Source of the DNA: Calothrix brevissima NIES-22
Lineage (GTDB): Bacteria > Cyanobacteriota > Cyanobacteriia > Cyanobacteriales > Nostocaceae
Assembly: GCF_002367995.1 (NCBI RefSeq)
Contig: NZ_AP018207.1
Location: 7,302,199-7,366,198, forward strand
Length of the DNA: 64,000 bases
Direction: 5' to 3'
This document shows, piece by piece, positions 44,760-53,815 of this stretch (position 1 is the first letter of the stretch; each line of letters begins with the position of its first letter). Under the pieces are notes generated by a model. It was not told the DNA's origin. It made no database searches and saw only the letters and a list, made by a program, of their open reading frames with translations. A program made the position numbers and the translations under genes.

Positions 44760-47228
44760 ATGGTAACAGTAGCGAAGAATACTTTATCTGTGGATACCAA
44801 AGAGCGATCGCTAATTCTTTGGTTTGATGAGGTGGGAATTGCGGATATTCCCTTAGTGGGTGGGAAAAATGCGTCACTAGGGGAGATGATTCGTCAGTTG
44901 ACACCTAAAGGCGTGAATGTTCCTACAGGGTTTGCAACTACGGCTTATGCTTATCGTTATTTCATCGAGTCTGCGGGGTTAGACGCCCAGCTAAGAGAAC
45001 TGTTTGCAGACTTGGATGTGGAGGATATGAAAAATTTACAAGAACGGGGTAAAAAAGCACGCGCCTTATTAATGCACACGCCATTTCCCCCAGAACTGCG
45101 TCAGGCGATCGCATCTGCTTACGAAACTCTCTGCGAACCTTATAATGCAGATACAGATGTTGCCGTCCGTTCTAGCGCCACAGCTGAAGATTTACCCGAT
45201 GCTAGTTTTGCGGGACAACAGGAAACTTACCTGAATGTTGTTAGCGTTTCTGGCGTGTTATCAGCTTGTCATCGTTGCTTTGCTTCTTTATTTACCGATC
45301 GCGCTATTTCTTACCGTCATACCAAAGGCTTTGACCATTTTAGCGTTGCTTTAGCTGTGGGCGTGCAAAAAATGGTGCGTTCTGATTTAGCCTCTGCTGG
45401 GGTAATGTTCTCTATAGAAACAGAAACGGGTTTTAAAGATGCAGCTTTAATTACCGCCGCCTATGGTTTAGGTGAAAATGTCGTGCAAGGTAATATTAAT
45501 CCTGATGAATATTATGTATTTAAACCGACTTTAAAAGCTGGGTTTCGCCCAATTATTGATAAAAAATTGGGTAGCAAAGAACTGAAAATGGTTTATGATG
45601 ATGGCTCTAAATTTACGAAAAATATTTTAGTTCCTCAAGGCGAAAGAGGTAAATTTGTTTTAAGCGATGACGAGATATTACAGTTAGCAGATTGGGCTTG
45701 TGTCATTGAAGATCATTATTCGCGAGTCAATGGTTATTACACCCCAATGGATATTGAATGGGCAAAAGATGGGATTACCAATCAACTATTTATAGTCCAA
45801 GCTAGACCAGAAACAGTACAATCGCAAAAGCGGGGAAATATACTGCGGAGTTATCGCTTAGTTAAAACAGAAGAAGCTGCAAAATCTCCCCAGCCGCTTG
45901 TTACCGGGCGGGCTATTGGCGAAGCTATTAGTCAAGGAAAAGTCCGGTTAATTTTAGATGTCAATAAAATTGACCAATTCCAACCAGGGGAAGTATTAGT
46001 TACAGATAGAACTGACCCTGATTGGGAACCAATTATGAAACGGGCGAGTGCAATTATTACTAATTCTGGCGGACGCACTTGTCACGCGGCGATTATTGCC
46101 AGAGAATTAGGTGTACCGGCAATTGTTGGTTGTAATAAAGCTACAGAAATTCTAACAACTGGTCAAGAGGTAACAGTATCTTGTGCGGAAGGCGATGAAG
46201 GACTAGTTTACCCCGGTTTATTACCTTTTGAAGTCCAAGAAGTTCTGTTAGAAAATCTACCCCGCACCCGCACGCAAATTTTAATGAATGTGGGTAATCC
46301 TCAAGAAGCATTTAGTTTATCTGCTATCCCTAATGATGGGGTTGGTTTGGCGAGAACAGAATTTATTATCGCTAATCAAATTCAAATTCATCCAATGGCG
46401 TTAGTTCACTATGATGACTTAAAAGATGAATTTGTCAAAGAGAAAATTTGCGAAATTACTGCACTTTATGAAGATAAACCGCAATATTTTGTTGATAGAT
46501 TAGCCCAAGGTATTGGCAGAATTGCAGCAGCATTTTATCCCAAACCTGTGATTGTGCGGATGTCAGATTTTAAAAGTAATGAATATGCCAATCTTTTAGG
46601 CGGTAAACAATTTGAACCTGATGAAGAAAACCCAATGCTAGGCTGGCGCGGTGCTGGACGTTACTACGATCCAGGTTATCGGGAAGCGTTTGCTTTAGAA
46701 TGTCATGCGATTAAGCGAGTGCGGGAAAAAATGGGTTTAACTAATGTAATTCCCATGATTCCTTTCTGTCGTACTCCCGATGAGGGACGGTTAGTGTTAG
46801 CAGAAATGGCAAAGAATGGTTTACACCAAGGCGCGAATGGGTTGCAAGTTTATGTGATGTGCGAATTGCCTAATAATGTGATTATGGCGGAAGAATTTGC
46901 AGAAGTATTTGATGGCTTTTCTATCGGTTCTAATGACCTGACACAGTTAACATTAGGACTAGATAGGGATTCTGCATTGGTGGCGCGGTTATTTGATGAA
47001 CGCAGCCAAGGCGTTAAACGCATGGTAAAAATGGCTATCCAAACCGCGAAAAAATGCGATCGCAAAATTGGTATTTGTGGACAAGCACCCAGCGATTACC
47101 CAGAATTTGCCCAATTTTTGGTAGAAGAGGGTATCGACTCTATTAGTTTAAATCCCGATTCAGTCCTCAAAACAATGTTAGAAATCGCCAAAGTTGAGGA
47201 GAATCAAGTTAAAAAATCTCTCTTTTAA
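44760..47228 (+). CDS. ppsA: Phosphoenolpyruvate synthase
   Basis: An 822-residue PEP synthase (pyruvate, water dikinase), which converts pyruvate and ATP to PEP, AMP and phosphate. Domains: ATP-grasp nucleotide-binding at about 10-355 (VGGKNASLGEM, VRSSATAEDLPDASFAGQQET, split), swivelling phosphohistidine domain with H442 in GGRTCHAAII, and the PEP/pyruvate barrel at about 480-800 with LARTEFI, CELPNN and FSIGSNDLTQLTLGLDRD (split). The ATG at 44760 has GAGG upstream and fits family starts. Length is normal (about 800). Role: gluconeogenesis and carbon flow at the pyruvate node. A hairpin repeat follows 43 bases downstream. Confidence 0.95.
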   Translation: MVTVAKNTLSVDTKERSLILWFDEVGIADIPLVGGKNASLGEMIRQLTPKGVNVPTGFATTAYAYRYFIESAGLDAQLRELFADLDVEDMKNLQERGKKARALLMHTPFPPELRQAIASAYETLCEPYNADTDVAVRSSATAEDLPDASFAGQQETYLNVVSVSGVLSACHRCFASLFTDRAISYRHTKGFDHFSVALAVGVQKMVRSDLASAGVMFSIETETGFKDAALITAAYGLGENVVQGNINPDEYYVFKPTLKAGFRPIIDKKLGSKELKMVYDDGSKFTKNILVPQGERGKFVLSDDEILQLADWACVIEDHYSRVNGYYTPMDIEWAKDGITNQLFIVQARPETVQSQKRGNILRSYRLVKTEEAAKSPQPLVTGRAIGEAISQGKVRLILDVNKIDQFQPGEVLVTDRTDPDWEPIMKRASAIITNSGGRTCHAAIIARELGVPAIVGCNKATEILTTGQEVTVSCAEGDEGLVYPGLLPFEVQEVLLENLPRTRTQILMNVGNPQEAFSLSAIPNDGVGLARTEFIIANQIQIHPMALVHYDDLKDEFVKEKICEITALYEDKPQYFVDRLAQGIGRIAAAFYPKPVIVRMSDFKSNEYANLLGGKQFEPDEENPMLGWRGAGRYYDPGYREAFALECHAIKRVREKMGLTNVIPMIPFCRTPDEGRLVLAEMAKNGLHQGANGLQVYVMCELPNNVIMAEEFAEVFDGFSIGSNDLTQLTLGLDRDSALVARLFDERSQGVKRMVKMAIQTAKKCDRKIGICGQAPSDYPEFAQFLVEEGIDSISLNPDSVLKTMLEIAKVEENQVKKSLF

Positions 47229-47605
47229 TCCCTAATCACTAGGATTCACCATAATAATTCTCAGGGGTAACAGATCCCCGACTTCTTTGAGAAGTCGGGG
47301 ATCTAAACACCTGCAACCAGTCAAAATTAAGTCTAATCCCTAGCCCATTGCATTCTTTCTGGAGATATATAGACAGAATAAGTAATTTGACGCAAATATG
47401 ATTATGGACTTATTTTTATTCCCAGAATGACAGATAAAAGTTAATATTACCCACAATTAGCCTGGGAGGAAAATGTGCTGGCAACCAGTTCCCTGTTGCA
47501 ATGAAGCAAATTGACGCGAACAAACACCCTGATTCATCGTCTGACTTTTCGGAAGTTCAGTCAAAATGACGGTTAATGAGCAAAAATTGATGAGCAGAGA
47601 TTCTG
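47229..47605. other. Intergenic region with hairpin repeat
   Basis: About 375 bases between ppsA and the hybrid kinase. The only feature seen is the hairpin at 47272-47304. No gene-like ORF is convincing. Confidence 0.5.
47272..47304 (+). terminator. 15-base-pair hairpin downstream of ppsA (dispersed repeat)
   Basis: AGATCCCCGACTTCT pairs perfectly with AGAAGTCGGGGATCT around a TTG loop. The same repeat lies at 52999-53031 after the PMT gene, in both cases preceded by AGGATTCAC. It probably ends or stabilises transcripts. There is no T run. Confidence 0.6.
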
Positions 47606-50600
47606 GTGGGCGGAGGTGATATGAGACAGCTGATGCGATCGCTTGATTGGTCAACTACTCCTATAGGCGATGTGGATACTTGGCCTAAAAGCTTAAAAAC
47701 GGCGGTTCAAATTATCTTAGGTTCCCGTTACCCGATGTTTGTTTGGTGGGGGCCGCAAATGATTAATTTTTATAACGATGCTTACGCCCCTATTCTTGGT
47801 CAGCGTCACCCAAAAGCTTTAGGTAAACCAGCTTATGAAGTCTGGGCGGATGTTTGGGATGTTGTCGGGCCGCAAGCTGAAGCTGTTTTAAATGCTGGGC
47901 AGTCATCTTGGAATGAAGATTTACTGTTAATTATGGAGCGGAACGGCTACCCAGAGGAAACTTACTTTACATTTTCTTACAGTCCAGTACCCGATGATGA
48001 AGGTCACCGGGGTGGTGTATTTTGTGCGGTGACAGAAGAAACTCAACGGGTAATTAGCGATCGCCGTTTGCGCATTTTACGAGAACTAGCTGCAAATACC
48101 GCAGAGGCGAAAACCGTTGAAGATGCTTGCGAAATTGCTGCCCAGACTTTAGATAATAATCCCTATGATGTCCCCTTTGCCTTGCTGTATTTGTTAGATG
48201 ACAGCCAAACCACAGCCAGGTTGATGGGTACAACCAGATTAGCGCCAGGAACCCCAGCCAGTCCCCCAGAAATTGAAATCGGATCGTCAATCTGCGATCG
48301 CTGGTTGCTGTCATCTGTTCTAGATGAGGGGAAAAGTCAGTTAATCCAGGATTTACAAGCTAAATTTGGTGATTTACCTGGTGGTGCTTGGCCGGAGTCG
48401 CCAAACACGGCTATAGTCTTACCCCTCACCAACCCAGCACAAGACAGCAAAAGCGGATTTTTAATTGCAGGTATCAGCCCCCGTCGCCAGTTTGACGATG
48501 ATTATCAAGGATTTTGGGATTTAGTCGCCGGACAAATTACTACTGCGATCGCAAATACTCGCGCCTACGAAGCCGAACGCCTGCGCGCCGAAGCACTCGC
48601 AGAAATCGATCGCGCCAAAACCGAGTTTTTTAGTAATGTTTCTCACGAATTTCGTACCCCGTTAACTTTAATGTTAGGGCCGACAGAAGACGCCTTAACC
48701 GATACCATCACCCCGCTACCAGAAGTACAACGCCAACGTATTGAAATTGTTCAGCGCAATGGACTGCGGTTATTAAAATTAGTCAACACCTTACTCGATT
48801 TTTCTCGCATTGAAGCCGGGCGCATTCAAGCAGTATATGAGCCGACAGATTTAGCCACCTTTACGGCTGAACTAGCTAGCGTATTTCGCTCCACAATTGA
48901 ACAGGCGGGAATGCAGCTAATTGTCGATTGTCCCCCATTACCCACAGAAATTTATGTAGACCAGGAAATGTGGGAAAAAATCATATTTAATCTGTTATCC
49001 AATGCTTTTAAATTTGCATTTTCTGGTACAATTACAGTTAAATTACAATATTTTCCCAATTACGTTGAATTAATTATTCAAGATACAGGTATTGGCATTC
49101 CTACAGCAGAAATTCCCCATTTATTTCAGCGATTTCATCGGGTAACAGGTGCGAAAGGGCGCAGCTTTGAAGGTTCGGGTATTGGGTTATCGCTGGTGCA
49201 AGAATTTGTTAAACTGCATGGCGGTACAGTTAGCGTTAGTAGTGTTCTTGGTGCGGGGAGTTGCTTTACTATTACCATTCCCACAGGTTACGAGCATTTA
49301 CCACAGGCAGCTATCAGGAAAAATAATACAGAAAAATCGATTAATTTACGTGCAAATCCTTATATAGAAGAGTCTCAGCGATGGTTACCAACATCAGAAT
49401 CTACAGATGTAAATCATCTATTACCCCCCAATACTCGGATTCTCGTAGCTGATGATAACGCTGATATGCGCGATTATCTCCAGCGATTGTTGAGTGCGAC
49501 TTATCAGGTAGAAACCGTAGCAGATGGCAATGTAGCTTTAAATACAGCGCGACAAAATCCCCCAGATTTGCTGTTAACTGATGTGATGATGCCGGGAATG
49601 GATGGCTTTGAATTATTGCGATCGCTACGTAGCGATCCACAAACCCAAGATATCCCGATTATTTTATTATCAGCTAGGGCGGGAGAAGAATCGCGGATTG
49701 AAGGTTTAACAGCCGGAGCCGATGATTATATCGTCAAGCCATTTTCTGCCAGAGAATTACTCGCCCGTGTAGAAGCTAGTCTTAAATTAGCTCAACTGCG
49801 GCAAGCGGCACAAGTGCGGGAACAAAGCTTACGCCAGCAAGCAGAAGCTGCATTACGCGATCGCCAGCAAATTGAAGTATCTCTGCGTGCTAGCGAAGAA
49901 CGCTTTCGGCAAATGGCGGAAACAATTGAAAGCGTTTTTTGGCTATATGACCCAATTTTACAAGAAATACTGTATGTTAACCCTGCATATGAGCAAATTT
50001 GGGGGCGTTCCTGCGCCAGTCTTTATCAAGATTTTAGCAAATGGCTAGAGACGATTCACCCCGATGACCAAGATATAGTTAAAAATAGTACCCAGCAATG
50101 CATAGATACAGGTAATCATACGGTAGAATATCGGATTATTCGCCCTGATGGCAAGATGCGCTGGATACGCGATCGCGGTTTTTTAGTTCGGGATGGTAAC
50201 GGGCAACCATACCGCATTGCTGGCGTAGCTGAAGATATTAGCGATATCAAACAAGCCGAACAAGAGCGAGAACAATTACTCATGGGCGAACGTACCGCCA
50301 GAGAAGCCGCAGAACGAGCCAGCCGCATCAAAGATGAATTTCTCGCCGTTCTTTCCCATGAATTGCGATCGCCCCTGAATCCGATTCTGGGTTGGTCAAA
50401 ATTATTACAAAATGGTAAACTTAATCCCAGCAAAACAGCAGAAGGATTAGCAACCATTGAGCGCAACGCCAAGTTACAAGTACAGCTAATTGACGATTTG
50501 CTAGATATCTCCCGGATTATCAGGGGAAAATTAGTTTTAAATGCCGTACCCCTCGATTTAGCTAACATTGTCTTATCAGCCTTAGAGACAGTGCGATTAG

Positions 50601-51493
50601 CGGCTGAGGCGAAATCTTTAAAAATTCATACCCATATTACCCCAATGGTAAGCGTTATCGGTGACGCCACGCGATTACAGCAAATAGTTTGGAATCTGTT
50701 AACCAACGCCGTCAAATTTACCCCAACAGGGGGACAAATTGCAGTTAATTTAACTTGTGTTGGTAATCAGGCGCAAATTCAGGTGCAAGACACAGGTAAA
50801 GGTATTAGTGCTGAATTTCTACCCTTCGTCTTTGAACATTTTCAGCAACAAGACGGCTCAACCACTCGTCAATTTGGGGGATTAGGTTTAGGATTAGCGA
50901 TCGCTCGTCAACTTGTAGAATTACATGGTGGTACTGTAGCAGTAGATAGTCCTGGTGAAGGACAAGGTGCAACATTTACCGTACAAATTCCCCTATGCTT
51001 AGATATGTTACCCCCAGCAACTTTATCACCAACAGTTGAGCCAGCCTTAAATCTTCAGGGTATGCATATTTTTGTTGTCGATGACAATCCAGACTCTCGC
51101 AACTTGCTCGCCTTTATCCTTAAAAAACACCAAGCAAAAGTTACCACCTTAGCATCAGCCAAAGCCACACTAGAGGCTTTAGCACAAACAGTGCCAGACT
51201 TAATTATTAGTGATATTGGGATGCCAGAAATCGATGGCTACATGCTCATGGAACAAATTCGCCGCCTACCCCAAGCCAAATCTATTCCCGCGATCGCCTT
51301 AACTGCTTATGCTGGAGAGGTGAACCAGCAAAAAGCGATCGCAGTCGGTTTCCAAAGACATATCGTCAAACCCATCGATCCTCACGCTGTCGTCGCTTTA
51401 GTTAACGAATTAGTTCGCCAAAACGAAAAATTGTACAGACGCGATTCATCGCGTCTCTGTAAAGATGCAATTCATCGCGTCTCTGACAACTGA
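47606..51493 (+). CDS. Double hybrid histidine kinase (PAS-GAF-HK-REC-PAS-HK-REC)
   Basis: A 1,295-residue soluble kinase. N-terminal PAS-like domain of the type GGGxMRxLMRSxDWSxTPIG..WPxSLKTAV; the GTG at 47606 is used because it keeps the GGGD part of this motif, with an ATG at 47621 as alternative. Then a GAF-like domain at about 150-320, kinase 1 with H347 (NVSHEFRTPLTLMLGP) and an ATPase domain, receiver 1 with D659 (LLLTDVMMPG), PAS/PAC at about 760-885, kinase 2 with H918 (VLSHELRSPLNPILGW) and GLGLGLAIA, and receiver 2 with D1203 (LIISDIGMPE). No membrane segment. The last 20 or so residues (after VNELVRQNEK) are encoded by a dispersed palindrome and an STRR, so they are not part of the receiver fold. 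The mannosyltransferase gene starts 24 bases on. Confidence 0.92.
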   Translation: MGGGDMRQLMRSLDWSTTPIGDVDTWPKSLKTAVQIILGSRYPMFVWWGPQMINFYNDAYAPILGQRHPKALGKPAYEVWADVWDVVGPQAEAVLNAGQSSWNEDLLLIMERNGYPEETYFTFSYSPVPDDEGHRGGVFCAVTEETQRVISDRRLRILRELAANTAEAKTVEDACEIAAQTLDNNPYDVPFALLYLLDDSQTTARLMGTTRLAPGTPASPPEIEIGSSICDRWLLSSVLDEGKSQLIQDLQAKFGDLPGGAWPESPNTAIVLPLTNPAQDSKSGFLIAGISPRRQFDDDYQGFWDLVAGQITTAIANTRAYEAERLRAEALAEIDRAKTEFFSNVSHEFRTPLTLMLGPTEDALTDTITPLPEVQRQRIEIVQRNGLRLLKLVNTLLDFSRIEAGRIQAVYEPTDLATFTAELASVFRSTIEQAGMQLIVDCPPLPTEIYVDQEMWEKIIFNLLSNAFKFAFSGTITVKLQYFPNYVELIIQDTGIGIPTAEIPHLFQRFHRVTGAKGRSFEGSGIGLSLVQEFVKLHGGTVSVSSVLGAGSCFTITIPTGYEHLPQAAIRKNNTEKSINLRANPYIEESQRWLPTSESTDVNHLLPPNTRILVADDNADMRDYLQRLLSATYQVETVADGNVALNTARQNPPDLLLTDVMMPGMDGFELLRSLRSDPQTQDIPIILLSARAGEESRIEGLTAGADDYIVKPFSARELLARVEASLKLAQLRQAAQVREQSLRQQAEAALRDRQQIEVSLRASEERFRQMAETIESVFWLYDPILQEILYVNPAYEQIWGRSCASLYQDFSKWLETIHPDDQDIVKNSTQQCIDTGNHTVEYRIIRPDGKMRWIRDRGFLVRDGNGQPYRIAGVAEDISDIKQAEQEREQLLMGERTAREAAERASRIKDEFLAVLSHELRSPLNPILGWSKLLQNGKLNPSKTAEGLATIERNAKLQVQLIDDLLDISRIIRGKLVLNAVPLDLANIVLSALETVRLAAEAKSLKIHTHITPMVSVIGDATRLQQIVWNLLTNAVKFTPTGGQIAVNLTCVGNQAQIQVQDTGKGISAEFLPFVFEHFQQQDGSTTRQFGGLGLGLAIARQLVELHGGTVAVDSPGEGQGATFTVQIPLCLDMLPPATLSPTVEPALNLQGMHIFVVDDNPDSRNLLAFILKKHQAKVTTLASAKATLEALAQTVPDLIISDIGMPEIDGYMLMEQIRRLPQAKSIPAIALTAYAGEVNQQKAIAVGFQRHIVKPIDPHAVVALVNELVRQNEKLYRRDSSRLCKDAIHRVSDN
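51437..51482. repeat. Two palindrome copies inside the 3' end of the kinase gene
   Basis: An exact copy of the 20-base palindrome AGACGCGAT/ATCGCGTCT (51437-51456) is followed by a variant, AGATGCAATTCATCGCGTCT (51463-51482). Both are translated as the last residues of the kinase. Confidence 0.85.
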
Positions 51494-51525
51494 CAACTGA
51501 CAACTGACTAATGACTAATGACAAA
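51484..51525. repeat. Heptamer tandem repeat TGACAAC x3, TGACTAA x2, TGACAAA
   Basis: Six heptamers in register. The second unit holds the TGA stop of the kinase gene (51491-51493) and the fifth-sixth junction holds the ATG of the mannosyltransferase (51518-51520). Confidence 0.9.
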
Positions 51526-52972
51526 AAATTGGTTTCGTATTGGACTTTTAGCTATATTTATTTTCTCATTTACCTTGCGTTTTTGGGGTTTGAATCGATT
51601 CAATACCCTAGTATTTGATGAAGTTTACTTCGCCAAATTTGGCAATAACTATCTTACCCATACTCCCTTTTTTAACGCTCATCCTCCCTTAAGTCAATAT
51701 ATTATTGGTATTGGCATTTGGCTAGGCGAACATGTTCCTTTTTGGCAACAACCGGTTAATGGTTTAACAGGTTCTTTATTATCGCCTTGGAATTATCGCT
51801 GGATAAATGCTCTCACTGGTTCATTTATTCCCGTAGTAGTAGCTGCTGTTGCTTATCAAATTAGTCATCGTCGGACTTTTGCTTTACTCGCCGGATTTTT
51901 TACCGCTTGCGATGGCTTATTTTTGGTTGAATCTCGCTATGCTTTGAATAATATTTATATTGTCATTTTTGGTTTATTAGGGCAGTGGTTTTTATTATTA
52001 GCTTTAGAAAACCAAAAACAACGCCGTGCATTATGGTTAATTGCATCCGGTATTGGTTTTGGTGCTTCAATTGGCACAAAATGGAATGGTTTATGGTTTC
52101 TTTTAGGAACTTATTTAATTTGGGTTACTGCTTGGTTATTGCGATTGTTACATACTTATTTAAACAAGCAACCAATTAATAAAACAGATGACAAACCACT
52201 CACACCCCTAGAAAAGTTAACAGAGATAAATATTTTGCAAATGGGGTTTTATTTAGGCATAATTCCCGCCTTAATCTATAGCTTAATTTGGATTCCCCAC
52301 CTGCGATTAGATACAAGTTATGGTTTTATCGAAGTACATCGACAAATTTTAAACTTTCACCTACACATGGGTGGTAATACCCCCGATGTACATCCTTATT
52401 GCGCAGCTTGGTACAAATGGCCGTTGATGACTCGACCAATGGCTTATTATTATCAAACCACTCGTCATTTTAGCGATCCTCTACCTGTAATGGGGCCGAA
52501 TTTACCTGCTGCTGATGGCTTGGTAATTTATGATGTTCATGCAATGGGTAATCCATTTTTGTGGTGGTCGGGAATGGGTGCTATGTTATTTTTAGCAGGA
52601 TGGCTATTATTTAAAGTCGTCACACCTTTAATTAAAAATCAGCGCTTATCTGTACCTGCAACTCTTTCCCTTGACACTTGGATTGCTATATTTATCATTT
52701 TCAATTATGCCGCTAATTTATTACCTTGGGTAAAAGTCACTAGGTGCGTATTTATTTACCATTATATGTGTGCTGTCGTGTATGTCTTTTTAGCGATCGC
52801 TTGGTTTGTCGATCAATCTCTGCGCAGCTATCATAAGGAATTACGCGCTATTGGCGTGACTGTGAGTTTTTTAATTTTAGTTGGTTTTATCTTCTGGATG
52901 CCAATTTATTTAGGTTTACCCCTCACTTCTGAAGGTTATAAATTGCGAATGTGGTTTAATACTTGGATTTAA
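51518..52972 (+). CDS. PMT-family dolichyl-phosphate-mannose-type protein mannosyltransferase
   Basis: A 484-residue GT-C integral membrane glycosyltransferase, with about 10-12 hydrophobic helices. The first loop has the catalytic D-E pair and motif FDEVYFAKFGNNYL, followed by AHPPLSQYIIGIG, and the second has CDGLFLVESRYALNN. The conserved C-terminal 4-TM PMT domain holds HPYCAAWYKWPLM and MGNPFLWWSG. PMT enzymes add mannose from a polyprenyl-phosphate carrier to serine or threonine of exported proteins. The start ATG lies in an STRR, without a clear ribosome-binding site; reinitiation after the kinase stop 24 bases upstream is possible. A hairpin repeat follows. Confidence 0.88.
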   Translation: MTKNWFRIGLLAIFIFSFTLRFWGLNRFNTLVFDEVYFAKFGNNYLTHTPFFNAHPPLSQYIIGIGIWLGEHVPFWQQPVNGLTGSLLSPWNYRWINALTGSFIPVVVAAVAYQISHRRTFALLAGFFTACDGLFLVESRYALNNIYIVIFGLLGQWFLLLALENQKQRRALWLIASGIGFGASIGTKWNGLWFLLGTYLIWVTAWLLRLLHTYLNKQPINKTDDKPLTPLEKLTEINILQMGFYLGIIPALIYSLIWIPHLRLDTSYGFIEVHRQILNFHLHMGGNTPDVHPYCAAWYKWPLMTRPMAYYYQTTRHFSDPLPVMGPNLPAADGLVIYDVHAMGNPFLWWSGMGAMLFLAGWLLFKVVTPLIKNQRLSVPATLSLDTWIAIFIIFNYAANLLPWVKVTRCVFIYHYMCAVVYVFLAIAWFVDQSLRSYHKELRAIGVTVSFLILVGFIFWMPIYLGLPLTSEGYKLRMWFNTWI

Positions 52973-53815
52973 AACCAATACATACCCACAGGATTCACAG
53001 ATCCCCGACTTCTTGAAGAAGTCGGGGATCTAAACATCAGTGTTGCGTTGAGATGTATTTCTACCTATATTTATGGGAAAATTGGGATTGATCAGATTTA
53101 TGTTGTCGCTAAATATTTACATAAATTAGGCATGAATTTAGTTAGCGATCGCTCAATTCACAACTGTTGTTAAAAATCATGTACTTTTCTCCTTCCTAAG
53201 CGCTTATCTGTTGAGCAATTAATCCAACGTACTCAGCAATTATCAGCCAAAATAGCTTTACATTGTTGCTGATTAAATTTGATTTAATTTACTAACTGGA
53301 AACTTAATTTAATACAACTACATATTTACCAGTTGATTTAATCACTGGGTTTTTATATATCTTATCCCTAGATGATGTAGCTGCCTGTTAAACTGTAAAT
53401 TGCCAAGCAGAAAAGGGAGATACTGCGTATTGCTACTGAAAATTGCCAATTCCCAACATCAGAAATCATCAAGCTAGCGCAGTCAATAGGGCAAGAATTA
53501 GCAATTAACGTTCGATAAATCGTAATTGATAAATTTGTCACTTTTGTCTCTTAAGTAAGTCAAATAAACCAAGCAATATGACGCAACTTAAGGAAAGTTT
53601 GACCAATGACTAATGACAGCCCTAACTAGTTATCTGAAAACTCCCGCCAAGTACTAAACTATCTTAAAATTAAGGAAAAAATTTCCACTCAGGTATTTAT
53701 CTCACTCCCTGCAAATGAATTGTTAACATCATCAGTAATTTGGAAATTTCAGTAAGTAATTTACACTAATTGCTACTTTACTTTTGATGCTCCCGCCCTA
53801 TAGAGGAGAAGTCTC
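52973..53815. other. Long intergenic region upstream of cph1
   Basis: About 840 bases. It holds the hairpin at 52999-53031, an STRR-like ATGACTAATGAC near 53605, and AT-rich sequence that should carry the cph1 promoter. No convincing ORF or RNA is seen. Confidence 0.5.
52999..53031 (+). terminator. 16-base-pair hairpin downstream of the PMT gene (dispersed repeat)
   Basis: AGATCCCCGACTTCTT pairs with AAGAAGTCGGGGATCT around a single G, so the loop must open by a few pairs. Second copy of the repeat at 47272-47304. It begins 27 bases after the stop. Confidence 0.6.
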
